Positions 12,040 through 23,500 of a stretch of 64,000 nt of DNA are shown here, piece after piece. This DNA comes from Malus domestica. Lineage: Eukaryota; Streptophyta; Magnoliopsida; Rosales; Rosaceae. How positions within the stretch are numbered: the stretch's first letter is position 1; every line of letters begins with the position of its first letter. The stretch lies in assembly GCF_042453785.1 (NCBI RefSeq), contig NC_091675.1:3112501-3176500 (forward strand), written 5' to 3'. The position numbers were made by a program, and so were the translations under genes. Under the pieces are notes generated by a model. The model was not told the origin of the DNA. It saw only the letters and a list, made by a program, of their open reading frames with translations, and searched no databases.

Positions 12040-12693
12040 CTAATTCTGCAGAAAGAGAAACCGACTAATAATCCCTAATGCACCTTTCAGCCCCAGAAAT
12101 CCTTGAGAAGTTCCGTCTTTCACGTTCATCACGTCATATTGCGGATACCTTAGGGTTTGGAAAGCCGGATCAAAGAAGTTCTCAATCTCAATAACAATCA
12201 GTCGTCCGTCATTGTACACATCCCACTCCGTGACTTTGACTAGGTTGAGAGAAGCGTATCCGCCAGTGCCGGTGGGCAGGGATGTAAGAACGAGAGGACG
12301 ATCGAGCAGGAGAGTGTCGACTTTGGAACCATGATCGAAAGACGCCTCTACTGAATCTTTGTCCATCTTGAACGGCACAACATGATACTTAAATAGTGTC
12401 AACGGAGGCTGTCCATACTTGGAGTTAAAGAAAGCTTGGTCTTTAGGGCAAAAGAGGGTAAGACTGGTGCTGTGATTTAAGTTTAGGGTTGGAAATATCA
12501 CAGCCTCAAGAATGGTGCCTAGGGTTAGTGCCATGGCCTGATACCCTTTGTCGGAAAGTACGCTGGATACCTTCCCCATGTTGATTCCTGACTGTTCCGG
12601 TTGGCTCGTTTGTTCATATGGTTGAACAGCTTGACTGGTAACAAAGAGAATTGAAGAGAGAAGAAAACAGATCAGTGCAAACTTGGAATCCAT
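12040..12693 (-). CDS. Fasciclin-like (FAS1-domain) cell-surface protein, copy A
   Basis: FAS1-domain proteins of plants are secreted or wall-associated glycoproteins with roles in adhesion and wall structure. A single exon of 217 residues starts at the ATG at 12693 (MDSKFALICFLL). Upstream in-frame codons exist, but the hydrophobic signal peptide (1-24, ending VTSQA) fixes this start. One FAS1 domain is visible: ALTLGTILEA, the H1-like motif LTLFCPKDQAFF, the FKYHVVP segment, and a late LIVIEIENFF strand. It lacks the proline-rich AGP stretches and any evident GPI signal, and resembles the short single-FAS1 FLA19/20/21-type proteins. A TATA-like sequence (TATATATTG on the minus strand) is near 12787-12795. 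It lies tail-to-tail with GLR-A. A frameshifted copy is at 31611. Confidence 0.85.
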   Translation of the reverse strand: MDSKFALICFLLSSILFVTSQAVQPYEQTSQPEQSGINMGKVSSVLSDKGYQAMALTLGTILEAVIFPTLNLNHSTSLTLFCPKDQAFFNSKYGQPPLTLFKYHVVPFKMDKDSVEASFDHGSKVDTLLLDRPLVLTSLPTGTGGYASLNLVKVTEWDVYNDGRLIVIEIENFFDPAFQTLRYPQYDVMNVKDGTSQGFLGLKGALGIISRFLFLQN

Positions 12694-13018
12694 GGGAGAA
12701 GAGAAGAAGAAGGCAAAGCTAGGGAGGTATAATTGGGTGCAAAGAGACGAGTTTTGCAAAAAACAAAAGCCCAAGGTGGTTACACAATATATAGTACCAG
12801 TACTTCCAAATCCTTCATGGATTCCTCTTCGCTTCCGGAAAATATAGATCACAATATTTCACCAAAATGTTTTTGAATGGTTAACCGACATCAGATATGG
12901 CATATGCTACTCTCTTTTTTTTTACAATATTTTGTTTTTTCAATTAACCTTTTAGAACAAAATACCTTGATAAAAAAACAGAAAATCAAAGAAATATTAA
13001 TAATGTTGAAAAACTAAA

Positions 13019-13912
13019 GAGCATTTATCAAATATAGCAAAAAATTAACCCTTAATTTCAAAAATGTCAGTTTTTATAAAATCTTTTAAATATATCCAAA
13101 ATTCTACCTAAATAGACACAAATACCCTCAAATTTAACAATCAAATAAATTAAAGGCTTTTTAGCCAAAATGATTAGTGAAATTGATATAACTCCTTAAT
13201 CTGGTCTTTAACCATTAATGATAATCAATATTAGTGTTCTTGAATTTGACTGTCGTGAATCATTTTGGTCTTTATTTGAATTTATCCATCGTGATCATTT
13301 TAGTTTTTTCGTGAAAAATCTATCAATTGCTCTGTTAGTGTGATGATGTGGTGCCACGTGGGTCTCACAACAATCATTTAACGACATGTGGATTAACTTT
13401 AAAAACTATTTGTATATTTAAAACTAAAAATGATATTAGTAAGAAAAAAGGCGTTGAAGGCATGATAGAAATTATGTTGCTCCCATTTGCGGTAACCGCG
13501 GCGGCGCTCAATGTCGGTAATGAGGGGATCGAAGGGGATAGGGTTGTGGTGGCGGAGTGTAGAAGCGAAGGTGAAGTTAGACTGGAGCTTAAGATGACAA
13601 TAGTTAAAAAGCCTTTAATTTATTTAAGGGAACTTTAACGAAAAGCACCCGGTACTGTTCACTTTAACGAAAAACCACATTTTTACACTAAAAAGTCAAT
13701 CCTGGTACTATTCACTTTACCCTTTATTTTGTCCTTATCATTAAAACTCAAAGTTTTCAAGCCATTTTCATTAGTTTTCCTTTTATTTAATTGTTAAATT
13801 TGAGGACATTTGTGTTTATTTAAGTGAAATTTTGGATATATTTGAAAGTTTTTATAAAAAGTGACATTTTTGAAATTAAGAGTTAATTTTTGTCTATATT
13901 TGATAAATACTC
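13019..13912. mobile_element. Long-TIR Mutator-like non-autonomous element (894 bp)
   Basis: Inverted terminal repeats of about 130 bp (start GAGCATTTATCAAATATAG, end mirrored by CTATATTTGATAAATACTC). It is flanked by a perfect 9-bp duplication AAAACTAAA (13010-13018 and 13913-13921). Block B has the uninterrupted site near 32578-32590, so the insertion followed the block duplication. The interior carries half of another MITE (about 13150-13330, like 20076-20433) and a nested 154-bp MITE (13628-13781). No transposase is seen. Confidence 0.85.
13628..13781. mobile_element. 154-bp MITE, copy 3, nested
   Basis: Same family and length as 4075-4228 and 7387-7540. It lies inside the 894-bp element and is flanked by TTTATTTAA (13619-13627 and 13782-13790). 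Confidence 0.8.
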
Positions 13913-14073
13913 AAAACTAAAATATGATTATATAAGTTCTTATGCAGTTTTGATATAATAAAAAATTACGAACTTTAAAGGCGAAAAAATTATGTCAAAG
14001 GAATTAAAAGTGGATCATTGTCATTTTTAAGAGTAAATTGAAATTTTGACTTACGTTTCAGCATGCAATGTAT

Positions 14074-14235
14074 AATGTGGTTTTGGTACATTACCGTGCC
14101 AAAACCTCTGTACCAATTACCATACCAAATATTTGGTACGGCAAAATCTATTACCATTAACGTACCAAACTTTTGGTATACCAAATAGTTTGGTTGGTAT
14201 GGTATGTCAATGGTAATTGCCACTTTATTTTACAC
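14074..14235. repeat. Palindrome-rich GGTA/TACC insertion
   Basis: Dense inverted repeats of TTTGGTA and TACCAAA motifs. Similarity between blocks A and B stops at about 14073 (32746 in B) and resumes near 14940, so this and the next foldback are private to block A or were replaced in B. It is probably a MITE, but its ends are not resolved. Confidence 0.45.
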
Positions 14236-14273
14236 CACTTAGTTTGCCCAAAATCTAACATTTTTTAATTAAT

Positions 14274-14885
14274 GTAGAAGTGTAAAAAATATAGAAAAAA
14301 TATATAAACGCTTGTAATGACAAGCTTTACAACTTTCGTGAGGAGCTTAACTTTGAAATTCGCCATTATAATCATATAAAACATATATCAAAATTTAACC
14401 GTTGATTGTTGTTTACATTTACGCTTCATTTTTCTCATCAAATTTTGTTTTTTTTTTTCGCATTTTCTTTTTTGAAAACATGATCTATTAGAGGATGCAG
14501 GAAGATAAACGGTTTGGATCATTGATATTATGTTCAGAGTTTTACGGTTAGTGAAAATATTGCTTGATGTTTATAAAGTTTCTACAAACTATATGACATT
14601 GACTCATATTTCAATTAACTGTAAATATCGAAACGTGATATCAAATATCTGAACCGTTCATCTTCTTACATCTGCCAGATGATCATGTTTTCAAAAAAGA
14701 AAATTTAAAAAATGAAATTCAGTAAGAAGAATAAAGCATAAATGACAATTGACGGTTAAATATAAATTTAAGGTTTATGAATTATAGTGTTGGATTTTGA
14801 AGTTGAACTCTTCATAAAAGTTGTAAAGCTTGTCACTATGAGTGATTGTATATTTTTTATTTACATTTTTTACACTTCTACAATA
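14274..14885. mobile_element. Foldback element with inverted arms of about 220 bp
   Basis: It begins with TGTAGAAGTGTAAAAAA and ends with its mirror TTTTTTACACTTCTACA. Further mirrored blocks include ACAAGCTTTACAACTTT with AAGTTGTAAAGCTTGTC, and AAAACATGATCTATTAGAGG with its counterpart near 14660-14690. The target duplication is unclear. It is non-coding. Confidence 0.65.
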
Positions 14886-15547
14886 TTTATTATTAATTTT
14901 ATTAATTTTTCCCTCAAATAATTACATGAATAAATTAGGGACAAAACACAGTGACCAAAAAGAATTAAAGTAATCGAAATAAAATTAGGGACAAAACACA
15001 GTGACGAAAAATCATCTTACCTTATATAAAAAATACAACATAAACAAGCTCCCCACATGTATGGAGTTTAATTGATTTGTAGAGATTCCATATAAAATTT
15101 TGATTGAATACACCTGGACTGTTATAAACCTCTTTAAAATCCTAATTGAATACACCCATATTTCTAAGAATTTTAATAAACTATCTTAAAATTCTAATTG
15201 AATACACCTTGAATTTCAAAGAATCACTTAAAATCCTGATTGAATACCCTTAGATTCATTAAAAGAATTAAAATCTTTCAAAATCTCAATTGAATACAAC
15301 TAAAAATTCATAGATTGATAAATTCATTATAGTTTCTCAAATTCTCAATTAAATACATCTCTCGTAAATTAGGTTTTCTAATGTAAGGCCCACATATTTC
15401 GGCTTGTTAAAAAAAGGCCCACATCTTTTAAGTCGGCTTCCCCTTCTTCATTTCCCCTCTTTCGACAATCCGAAACATAGTACCAAATCAAAATTCCCAA
15501 TTTTTCCCTCGCTTTCCCACAATCCAAACACCCACGAAACCGCCACT

Positions 15548-15931
15548 ATGAGCACAATCAGCCTCCGCAAAGTCAACACCCGCCTCCCGCCAGAAGTCAA
15601 CCGCGTGCTCTACGTCCGCAACGTCCTCTTCAACATCTCGAGCGAGGAGATGTACGACATCTTCGGCAAGTACGGCGCAATACGGCAGTTTCGCATCGGG
15701 ACGAACCAGGACGCCAGAGGCACCGCATTCGTCGTTTACGAGGACATCTACACGGCGGTGGATCACCTCTCTGGCTTCAACGTCGCGAACCGGTACCTCA
15801 TCGTGCTCTACTACCAGCAGGCGAAGATGGGCAAGAAGTCTGACACGAAGGAGGACGAGATCGCCAGGATGCAGGAGCATATGGCGTCTCCACCAAAGAT
15901 AAGTGATTTCTCCGGCCGCTATTCTGGCTAA
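15548..15931 (+). pseudogene. SF3B6: Splicing factor SF3B6 (p14), copy A, damaged
   Basis: SF3B6 is the small RRM subunit of the U2 snRNP SF3b complex that contacts the branch-point adenosine. This single-exon copy still reads 127 codons from ATG 15548. Compared with the intact copy at 33161 it has lost three codons (DAK) between EDIY and TAVDHL in the RRM, lost further codons in the KKEEDE segment, and shifted frame near the end. The last 18 residues (from EHMASPP) therefore differ from the conserved [13 protein letters not shown]2 is altered (VRNVLF for VRNLPF). It is probably a non-functional relic; expression could still occur. Confidence 0.8.
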
Positions 15932-16109
15932 TATTGTGCTGTTTGGATGCTGGGATTGTCTGATTATCCTATTCCGGTTTATTTTTATTCTGGATTACGT
16001 AATATGCTATTTGGCATTCTAGATTTTAGAGGCGTTTGTTGCTTTGTTATCCTCAGCTTCGAATAGTGAAAACAGTTAGTTTTAATCTTGAACAATTTGA
16101 TCTATTAGA

Positions 16110-16685
16110 GTTGTTGTATATATACAATTTTATAACCGTATAATGCTGTTAATATTTTGAGAGAAGATGAATATGATACATCGATTTCGGAACTTTCATA
16201 GCATAAGCAAACTATCATAGATGTTTTTATCAATTTCACATGTTGCCACTTTAATATCTCTCACCCTGTTGGTGCAATCGTCTAATTTCAATGGTGGTCT
16301 ACTGCTTAGAGCCAAGTTTGGCTACCTGATTCCTAGATTCTTATCCATCCATTGCAATCAACTTAAGGAGTAATTTGTTTAAGGTCGCAAAATATTGTCA
16401 GTATTAATTAAGATTGAATCAAATCTGTTGGAGTTTTGACAAGGAAGAGAAGAAGAAAAATGAATGTCAAAACCCAGAGGTTGGCTCCAATGAGGTCCTG
16501 ACTTGTATCAATTCATTTTATGATCAGTTTGGTGAGACCTTTCTCACGCCACATGGGAGGAGACTTGTTCTTCGTATGGCTTCTGCACATGCACTTATAC
16601 ATTGGTCTCTCTACCTCATTATATAGAGAGGTGTGTTGGTGTTCACTCTCTTGGTGTACATGTTTTACTCACTTGGTGCCCCTCA
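16110..16685. other. Block A end, no gene recognised
   Basis: Similarity to the block B SF3B6 3' flank fades near 16140. Open stretches at 16414-16714 carry no recognisable domain. Confidence 0.4.
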
Positions 16686-16689
16686 AGAA

Positions 16690-16905
16690 TAGGCCCATGT
16701 TGGCTATCAAGTAGGTTCTTTTGTTTACGGGATTATGAAACAAATAGGATTTCGGGAAGAAGATCTCAAGATTCATAAATTCGCAGAAGAGTTGAATCAA
16801 CTCTTTCAAAATTGTAGTAGAAAATATGGTACTTCCGCAGCTTTTGATGAAACACCCATGAACTTTTTCTTGCAACATAATATACCTCGATGGACCAAGC
16901 TTTTT
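16690..16905 (+). pseudogene. GLR exon-4 fragment
   Basis: Frame reading VGYQVGSFVYGIMKQIGF, EELNQLFQNCSRKYGTSAAF and DETPMNFFLQ matches the S2 ligand-binding part of exon 4 of the full GLR copies (about residues 695-760). No splice sites or neighbouring GLR exons are adjacent. It is more diverged than copies A and B, so it derives from an older GLR copy, possibly the same one as the exon-1 fragment at 2963. Confidence 0.75.
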
Positions 16906-17189
16906 TCTTTTTTCTTTTTTGACAAACGATAACGTTAATGAGTTAAATTATTAATTATTAAAGATGAGGGGGACTGATAGGGATCGAACCGCATCAGGGT
17001 ACATAGACATCGTTACAAATCAAATTGTAAATTTGTTATGTGGTTGCAAAGAATTCGGGAAAGATTACAAATTAAATAAACCAGCATATCCTTGTTTTCT
17101 CTAGGTACGTAGCTGTCACTAAAGCTGGCTTTTATCAGAATGGTGGAAATTCATACGTTAGAAAATGCTAGAGTAGTCTATTGTCAATC

Positions 17190-17375
17190 AGGATGCTCTC
17201 ATTTAAAGACTTTTCCAAAGATATTCCGAATTTTGTAAAATCGACAGGATGCTCTCATTTAAAGAAGCTCTCATTTAAAGACTTTTCGAAAGATATTCCG
17301 ATTTTTGTAAAATCGACAGGATGCTCTCATTTAAAGACTTTTCCAAAGATATTCCGATTTTTGTAAAATCGATAG
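17190..17375. repeat. Three-copy tandem repeat, about 56-bp unit
   Basis: Three units beginning AGGATGCTCTCATTTAAAGA and ending TTTTGTAAAATCGA. The middle unit is longer by an internal duplication of CTCTCATTTAAAGA. It lies just left of the block B boundary. Confidence 0.8.
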
Positions 17376-18299
17376 GATATTATATGATAGAAAATAAAGA
17401 CAATTTCCTATTATGGGTAGGCTTTATAGGTGCGGATAAAAGCTATAGGACTCGCACATCTATTCCTGATCAGATTGTTCTTCATTATTAATTTGTCTAC
17501 TTGACCTATACGTGTTGAATCTTGCTAATTGATTTCCATCATGCTGTGTATATAAATGAAATTCTGTAGGGTTTCTTATATTAGTATCTCCTAAAATATT
17601 TGATACATCTCATTCTATTTCTTCTAGTTTTAACATATCGGCCTTCTTAGCTTTGAGTACTGAAATACCCTTATTTCACTCTTGTGCGGCTTTCACATGT
17701 AATTTTTTCCACTGTTTTTTTGTTTTTTTTTTCTCTCTTTGTTTAATTTCAAGCGTTTCATATCCTTTGTTTCTCAATTAATGTCATTGTAAAGAATATT
17801 GCTTATTTGCTTGAAAAAGGAGGAAGAACCTTCAGGTGATCGTACATATAATGAAACTTTAGTGATTCACTAGCGACGCATCAATCGATTTCAAGTAGTC
17901 TTGACCCTCCTTCCCAGCAATTTCTCGTAAACTAGGGTTTTTCAACAAGTATCCAAAATTTCCTTCAAAGAATCTCGAGTCTATTTTCTAATTGGAAGTC
18001 AGATATATTCTTTAATATTTTCTGGAATCTCAATTCAGATGAAGTGATCGTTTCTTACTATTTTTCTGAATGCTTGACCTAGTCATATCCACAGACTTTA
18101 GGAAAATTACTCACTTCATTCCCTACTTGTTCTTACTATTTTTCTGAATGCTTGACCTAGTCATATCTATAGACTAGGAAAATTACTCACTTCATTCCCC
18201 ACATGTTCTTAGATTAATTTGCTTCTTCTTTCTCTAATTTTAATTTGTCTACCTTAAGTTTTGCTTATACATATTAAATATACTACATTACTACTTCTT

Positions 18300-18405
18300 T
18301 TTAAGACAAGATATTGCTATGCTGCAATCAGGCGAGGGGAAAATTCCGAACCCAAGTTACAGTGATTGCAAGGCTAACGTCCTATCTACCAGAGTTTTGC
18401 AATTT
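18300..18405 (-). repeat. tRNA-derived SINE-like sequence (block B copy)
   Basis: Counterpart of 6838-6945, with the same box A and box B motifs on the minus strand. Confidence 0.5.
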
Positions 18406-18861
18406 ACATAGAAATTGATAGAAATGTTTTGTATTGTTTTTGCTTGAAATATATTTAAGCATGGGGAACCAAGTAAATCTTCGAACTTAATAAAACTCGT
18501 ATTAACATTTGACAACATAACATAAGATCACATTAACTGGCATTTGTTCATACATTAAGCATCAAGATATATATTGAAGATAGTATCTTATGCATGAAAG
18601 TGAGAGAATAATATCAATAAAGTGGAACAATAAATTCTTCAGCAATTTCCACTTTTATCGTTTTCAAAGACTGAAGTTTTTCAAGAGACATTCATGGTTT
18701 TAAAATGACGATAGTCGGCAAGACCATGGCCACAATAATGCAGAATTCTATATCATGGTTTTAAAGAATGAATTGTTTGTTATTTAATTCCAAATTTCCA
18801 TGGTTTTGAAGAATTAATTTGAATTCCTTTAGTCAACTGTTTTTTTATTTGTCAAGTCTCT

Positions 18862-18965
18862 TTTTAGTACATTAATCCATACTAACGGGAAGGGAAGAAT
18901 TTGAATCCAGAATGCAGTGGATTAATTAAAGAGAAATACCTAACCACTAGAGCAATTCACTACTT
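18862..18965 (-). repeat. tRNA-derived SINE-like sequence
   Basis: Minus strand shows a box A-like TTGCTCTAGTGGTTAGG and a box B-like GGATTCAAATTCTTCC about 40 bp later. A diverged relative is at about 6178-6250 in block A. Confidence 0.4.
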
Positions 18966-20075
18966 AAATTTCAAGTTGATCAACCAAACCCCTCATTATT
19001 CAATTCACATAAACTTTCTGTAAACCTAGCAATGGTAAGTTATCTTGTACTACTGTAAAAAAAAAATGTTTGTAATTTATTCACAGAATTAAGATAGCAT
19101 CAGCCATCCATGCATTCACAAGTATTCACATAATTAATTAGTTATTTTCTTGTTAGTTATGTGGATTGTTTAATTTGTAGTTAGGTTTTAATTACTCTTT
19201 ATGGGTGCTGGGTTTGGCGCCTTGGAGTTGGGATCTCTTCCCTTCTTATCGTTCTTGTAAGACTCCTCCCGCTTGTTAGTTGTTGCTCCTTTTTTTTTTT
19301 ATTGCAGTGTCATTTGCCAAAGGAAAATATAGGCGCAAATATTCAACACTAAGAGCTCGTTTTGTTGGAAAAGCTTTTAAAATAACAGAAATTTGTTTTT
19401 AGATAAAATGTTTTTGAGCTCCAAAAGTACTTAAAATGCTTCCTGCAAAAAACGCCGGTTATGTTATTTTTCATGATTTATTTGCGTTTTTCTAAAGATT
19501 GGTACCAAAAATATTTTTGCAAAAAACGCTTTCAACCATTTTAAAAGCATTCCAAAGAAGCCCTAGATTGGACATATCATTTTATCAAGTTTTCTACTTA
19601 GGTCACCTAATATTATTAATTCATGACACAAATTTTAAGTCACTCCACTGAATAAGAAGACTAAAACCTAGAGGAAGAAAACGTATCTTTTATTTGTCAA
19701 AGCTAAGACTTGGACAATATAATATGAGACAAATAGTGCCTTTGAATGTTTCAACTTTTAGAGAAGCCCTTTTCATTAAAGCTTTCAAATATAAATGCAT
19801 CTTTGATTTGTGAAAGCTAGACTTGGACAATATAACATGAGACAATTAGTGCCTTTGAATGTTTCAACTTTTAGAGACATCTGCTTCCCAGTGATTTGGA
19901 AAATCCAATTAAAAGCTTCACCAAGAAGAAAAGGGTGCACAAAAAAATCCATGCTACTATTTGCAGCCGTTGGATTAAATTTAAACGGCTCGGATGATTT
20001 AATCCCTAGGCTCAGGATATTGGGATCCGGAGAAGATCCCGGTTCGCATCCTTTTACTTGTATTAATTTATGTAA

Positions 20076-20433
20076 AGCTTTTTAGTTAAAATGGCTTTTA
20101 AGATTTGCATAACTCCTCACTTTAGTCTCTAAAATTTGAAATCAATAAAAGTGGTCCCTGAGTTTGTACATCATCATCATTTTAGTCATTCCTTGAAAAA
20201 TCTTCATTAAATAAAGATATAATGACAAAAAATACCCTAAATTTTTGTTAAATCATATTGGCCCATTATTTATTAAATTGAGGGTATTTTTGTCATTTGA
20301 TCCTTAATTTTTCAAGGAATGACCAAAATGATTGATGATTGACAAACTTAGGGACCACTTCTATTAATTTCAAATCTTAAGGACCAAAGTAATGAGTTAT
20401 GCAAATCTCAGAAACCATTTTGGCTCAAAAGCC
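20076..20433. mobile_element. Mutator-like MITE (358 bp) upstream of GLR copy B
   Basis: The left end AGCTTTTTAGTTAAAATGG mirrors the right end CCATTTTGGCTCAAAAGCC. A perfect 9-bp duplication TTTATGTAA is at 20067-20075 and 20434-20442. Block A has the empty site with one TTTATGTAA at 7981-7989. The element sits about 60 bp before the TATA box of GLR-B, so it could affect its promoter. Confidence 0.85.
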
Positions 20434-20492
20434 TTTATGTAATGAACAATTAATTGACCCAGTTTAGAGCTTTCAATCCACCGTTTTAAGTC

Positions 20493-20502
20493 TATATAAA
20501 TA
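20493..20502 (+). promoter_or_regulatory. TATA box of GLR copy B
   Basis: TATATAAATA, 45 bp before the start codon; counterpart of 8040-8047. Confidence 0.6.
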
Positions 20503-20547
20503 AAGACTGCTTTTTACTTGAAGTCATAAATTGCAAAGCTTGAAAAC

Positions 20548-23500
20548 ATGGCTAAGAAAGCTAGCTGCAGCAGCTCCCTTTTTGCTTTGTTCTTCTTGTT
20601 CGTATTTTTTAAGACTACTTTCCTGGTCATGGCACAAAACAATACGACTATCCCAGTTCATGTGGGTCTGGTTCTTGACTTGGATGCCTTGGATGGGAAG
20701 ATGGGTCTGAGCTGCATCGAAGTCGCCATATCCGATTTCTATGCCTCTAATCCTAACTATAAAACCAGGCTTGTTCTGGACAAAAGGAGCTCCCCTTCAG
20801 ATGTTGTTGACACCGCTTCTGCAGGTAATTTTCTATCTTCTCCTTGTTCATGATTTGTTTTTTATCGCTCCAATTAATCTCCGTCTGTTGACAGCCTTGC
20901 ATAATATTTTAAATGATGTTGGTGCTTATCTAGTTCATTGTTCATCGACTTTGAGTTAGACGCTCACATTCTAGAATGAATCCGTTTATTATACTCAATT
21001 AGTTTTGAAAGTATGAATCTCACGTCGGGGAATAATAGCCTTGCATAATAGTTTAAGAAATATTGGGATCTCATGTTCATTATCAATCAGTTTTGAGTAA
21101 AACAACTGCCCGTGAAATTTTGAATACTCAACTAGTTTTCAAAGCATGAATCCACGTCAAGGGAGATTAATTTAAGGGATTTTTGAACTTTAATCCTTGA
21201 AGAACATTAAAATTCAATAAAAACCTGGTGTTAGATTGGATATTGATTGTAGTCCTCTAATGAATACTTAATTTAAATTTATATTATATTTTTGTTTTAA
21301 TATTTAATAGATATTTTATTTAATGTCATTACATTAAAATTAAAATTAAAATTAAAATTATTTATTATTATACACATTTTAATTCACTATATTTATTTTA
21401 CTTCCTCTAATTAGTGTACTTAAACGTCTGTATCATAATACATTTTGCTAAATTAGTGTACCTAAATGTCCGTACCTAAATATATTGTAGTGAACTAGTA
21501 ACACATAAGAAAATATGCAAAAACACAAGTGTACCGAAAAATTCTGTACCTAAATATATGATACTAAACTAGTGTACCGAAATGTCGGTACCTAAATATA
21601 TTATAATAAACTAGTGTACCAAAATGTCCGTACCTAAATATATCATATTAACCTAGTGTACCGAAATGTTCGTACCTAAATATATTGTAATGAATTAGTG
21701 GTACATAAAAAAATATGCAAAAACATGTGTACCGAAAAATCTTTACAAGAATATTTTCTTTTATAAGATACTTACCATAATGAGAATTAAAATTTACTGA
21801 AAATGTGACTTTACCCCTTCCAACTCAATTTTTTTTTACAAAACCCCACAATAGTATATTTTTTATAACAAAAACCCGATGACTAGGCTCAACCTAAGCA
21901 AATTACCTAATCGAGATTTTGCGTCATTTTAATATTATTCGGATTTCCCAAATTACCCTCAATTAAGTAATTATAGCATTTTATGTTGACATCAAAATTA
22001 AATGAAAAGCTTTTTTTTTTCTTGTAACGTGTGTAATGGCTTTAAAATTTTAATTGATGTAGGAATAAAAATTCAAAACGTTTTGAATTCAACAATAAAT
22101 TTTCAGATTAATGTACCCTATTGATTGAATAAAAACAATGCTTTTGTTTTCTCTAAAACAAAAAGGGTAAAAAAATTATGTGTCTAGTACGTTTTGTTTT
22201 ATTTTTTGAATATCAATGTACCTATTTTTTTGTTTTGAAAAGATTAATGTTGTCACATCCTAGTCTCAGCTCCGGCGTAGCACGATATTATCTGCTTTGG
22301 GCTTACCATTCCCTCACGGTTTTGTTTCTGGGAACTCACGAGCAACTTCCCAGTGGGTCACTCATCCTGGGATTGCTCTCGCCCAATCTCGCTTAACTTC
22401 GGAGTTCCGATGGAATCCAAAACCAGTGAGCTCCCAAAAGGCCTCGTGCTATAGGGAGGGAAGCATGTACATATAAGGCACATTACCCCCTCTCCGTTGG
22501 TCGATGTGGGATCTCACAAATGTACCTACTTAGTACTAATAGTTTTGGTCACTTTAAAAAATAATGCACTTGTTATCAAATTTTTGAATCTGGAAATAGG
22601 TAAATTAATTTATGTAGGTAAATTAGTATAAGATTTCATACATGTTTATCATGGATCCTGAGCCTCTATTAGGTGGCATATTGTTAATATTTCTCATATA
22701 AAATATATTTATTATTTACATTAGTGAATCTACAAAATATAGGTAAATTAGTATAATATTTCATACATGTTTATCATGCATTCCGAGCCTCTATTAGTAG
22801 GCATATTATCGATATTTCTCAAATAAATATACTTATTATTTAATCTACAAAATACAGGTAAATTTGTTGGTATAATATATTAATAGTATAGGGGCTTGTT
22901 GCTCAACATAATTAGGGTGAATTATGATAACCTTTATTGACTTAATTAGGTAGTTACGGCATAAGTTGTATATATATTGTAATAATAGGTCACTAATTTG
23001 CCCACATGTCAGTTTATTTGAAAATTGGGTTTTATTTGGAGATTTAAATTTATGTGGGTTTTTGTTTATGAAATGCAACTTGTCTAGGCTTATATCTAAA
23101 GAACCCTAAAATTTATAATAATTTCATAAAATTTAATTTATGAACACGATAAAATTATAAATAAAAAAGAGAGAAATTTAATATGCTGGCATTAAATAGA
23201 GTCCAAGGACTAAAATTAATTTTTAATCTTATTAGACATTTTTTAAAAACTTCATCTCATATTAAAATCAATTTTTCTATTAATTTAACATGTTCTTGTT
23301 TGAATGAACAGCTTTAGACCTAATAAAGAATGTTCAAGTGCAAGCAATCATTGGGCCTCCATCATCAATGCAGGCCAAATTCCTAATCAGCCTCGGAGAG
23401 AAAGCCCAAGTTCCCATAATCTCCTACTCAGCAACAAGCCCATCTCTTACTTCAATCAGAAGTTCATATTTCATCAGAGCTTCACAAAATGATTCATCCC

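Noticed and set aside
12694..12852. N-terminal extension of the FLA-A open frame (53 codons)
   Set aside because: The signal peptide begins at the ATG at 12693. The upstream part overlaps the TATA-like region and has no secretory protein character.
15488..15880. Minus-strand open frame of 130 codons over SF3B6 copy A
   Set aside because: Antisense shadow of the GC-rich SF3B6 coding sequence, also found opposite copy B.
17190..17375. A CRISPR-like array
   Set aside because: The genome is a plant nuclear one; units are contiguous tandem repeats without unique spacers.
22251..22518. A functional 5S rRNA gene
   Set aside because: Only partial 5S similarity, bounded by TG...CA ends and a 5-bp duplication; this is an LTR, not a 5S array unit.
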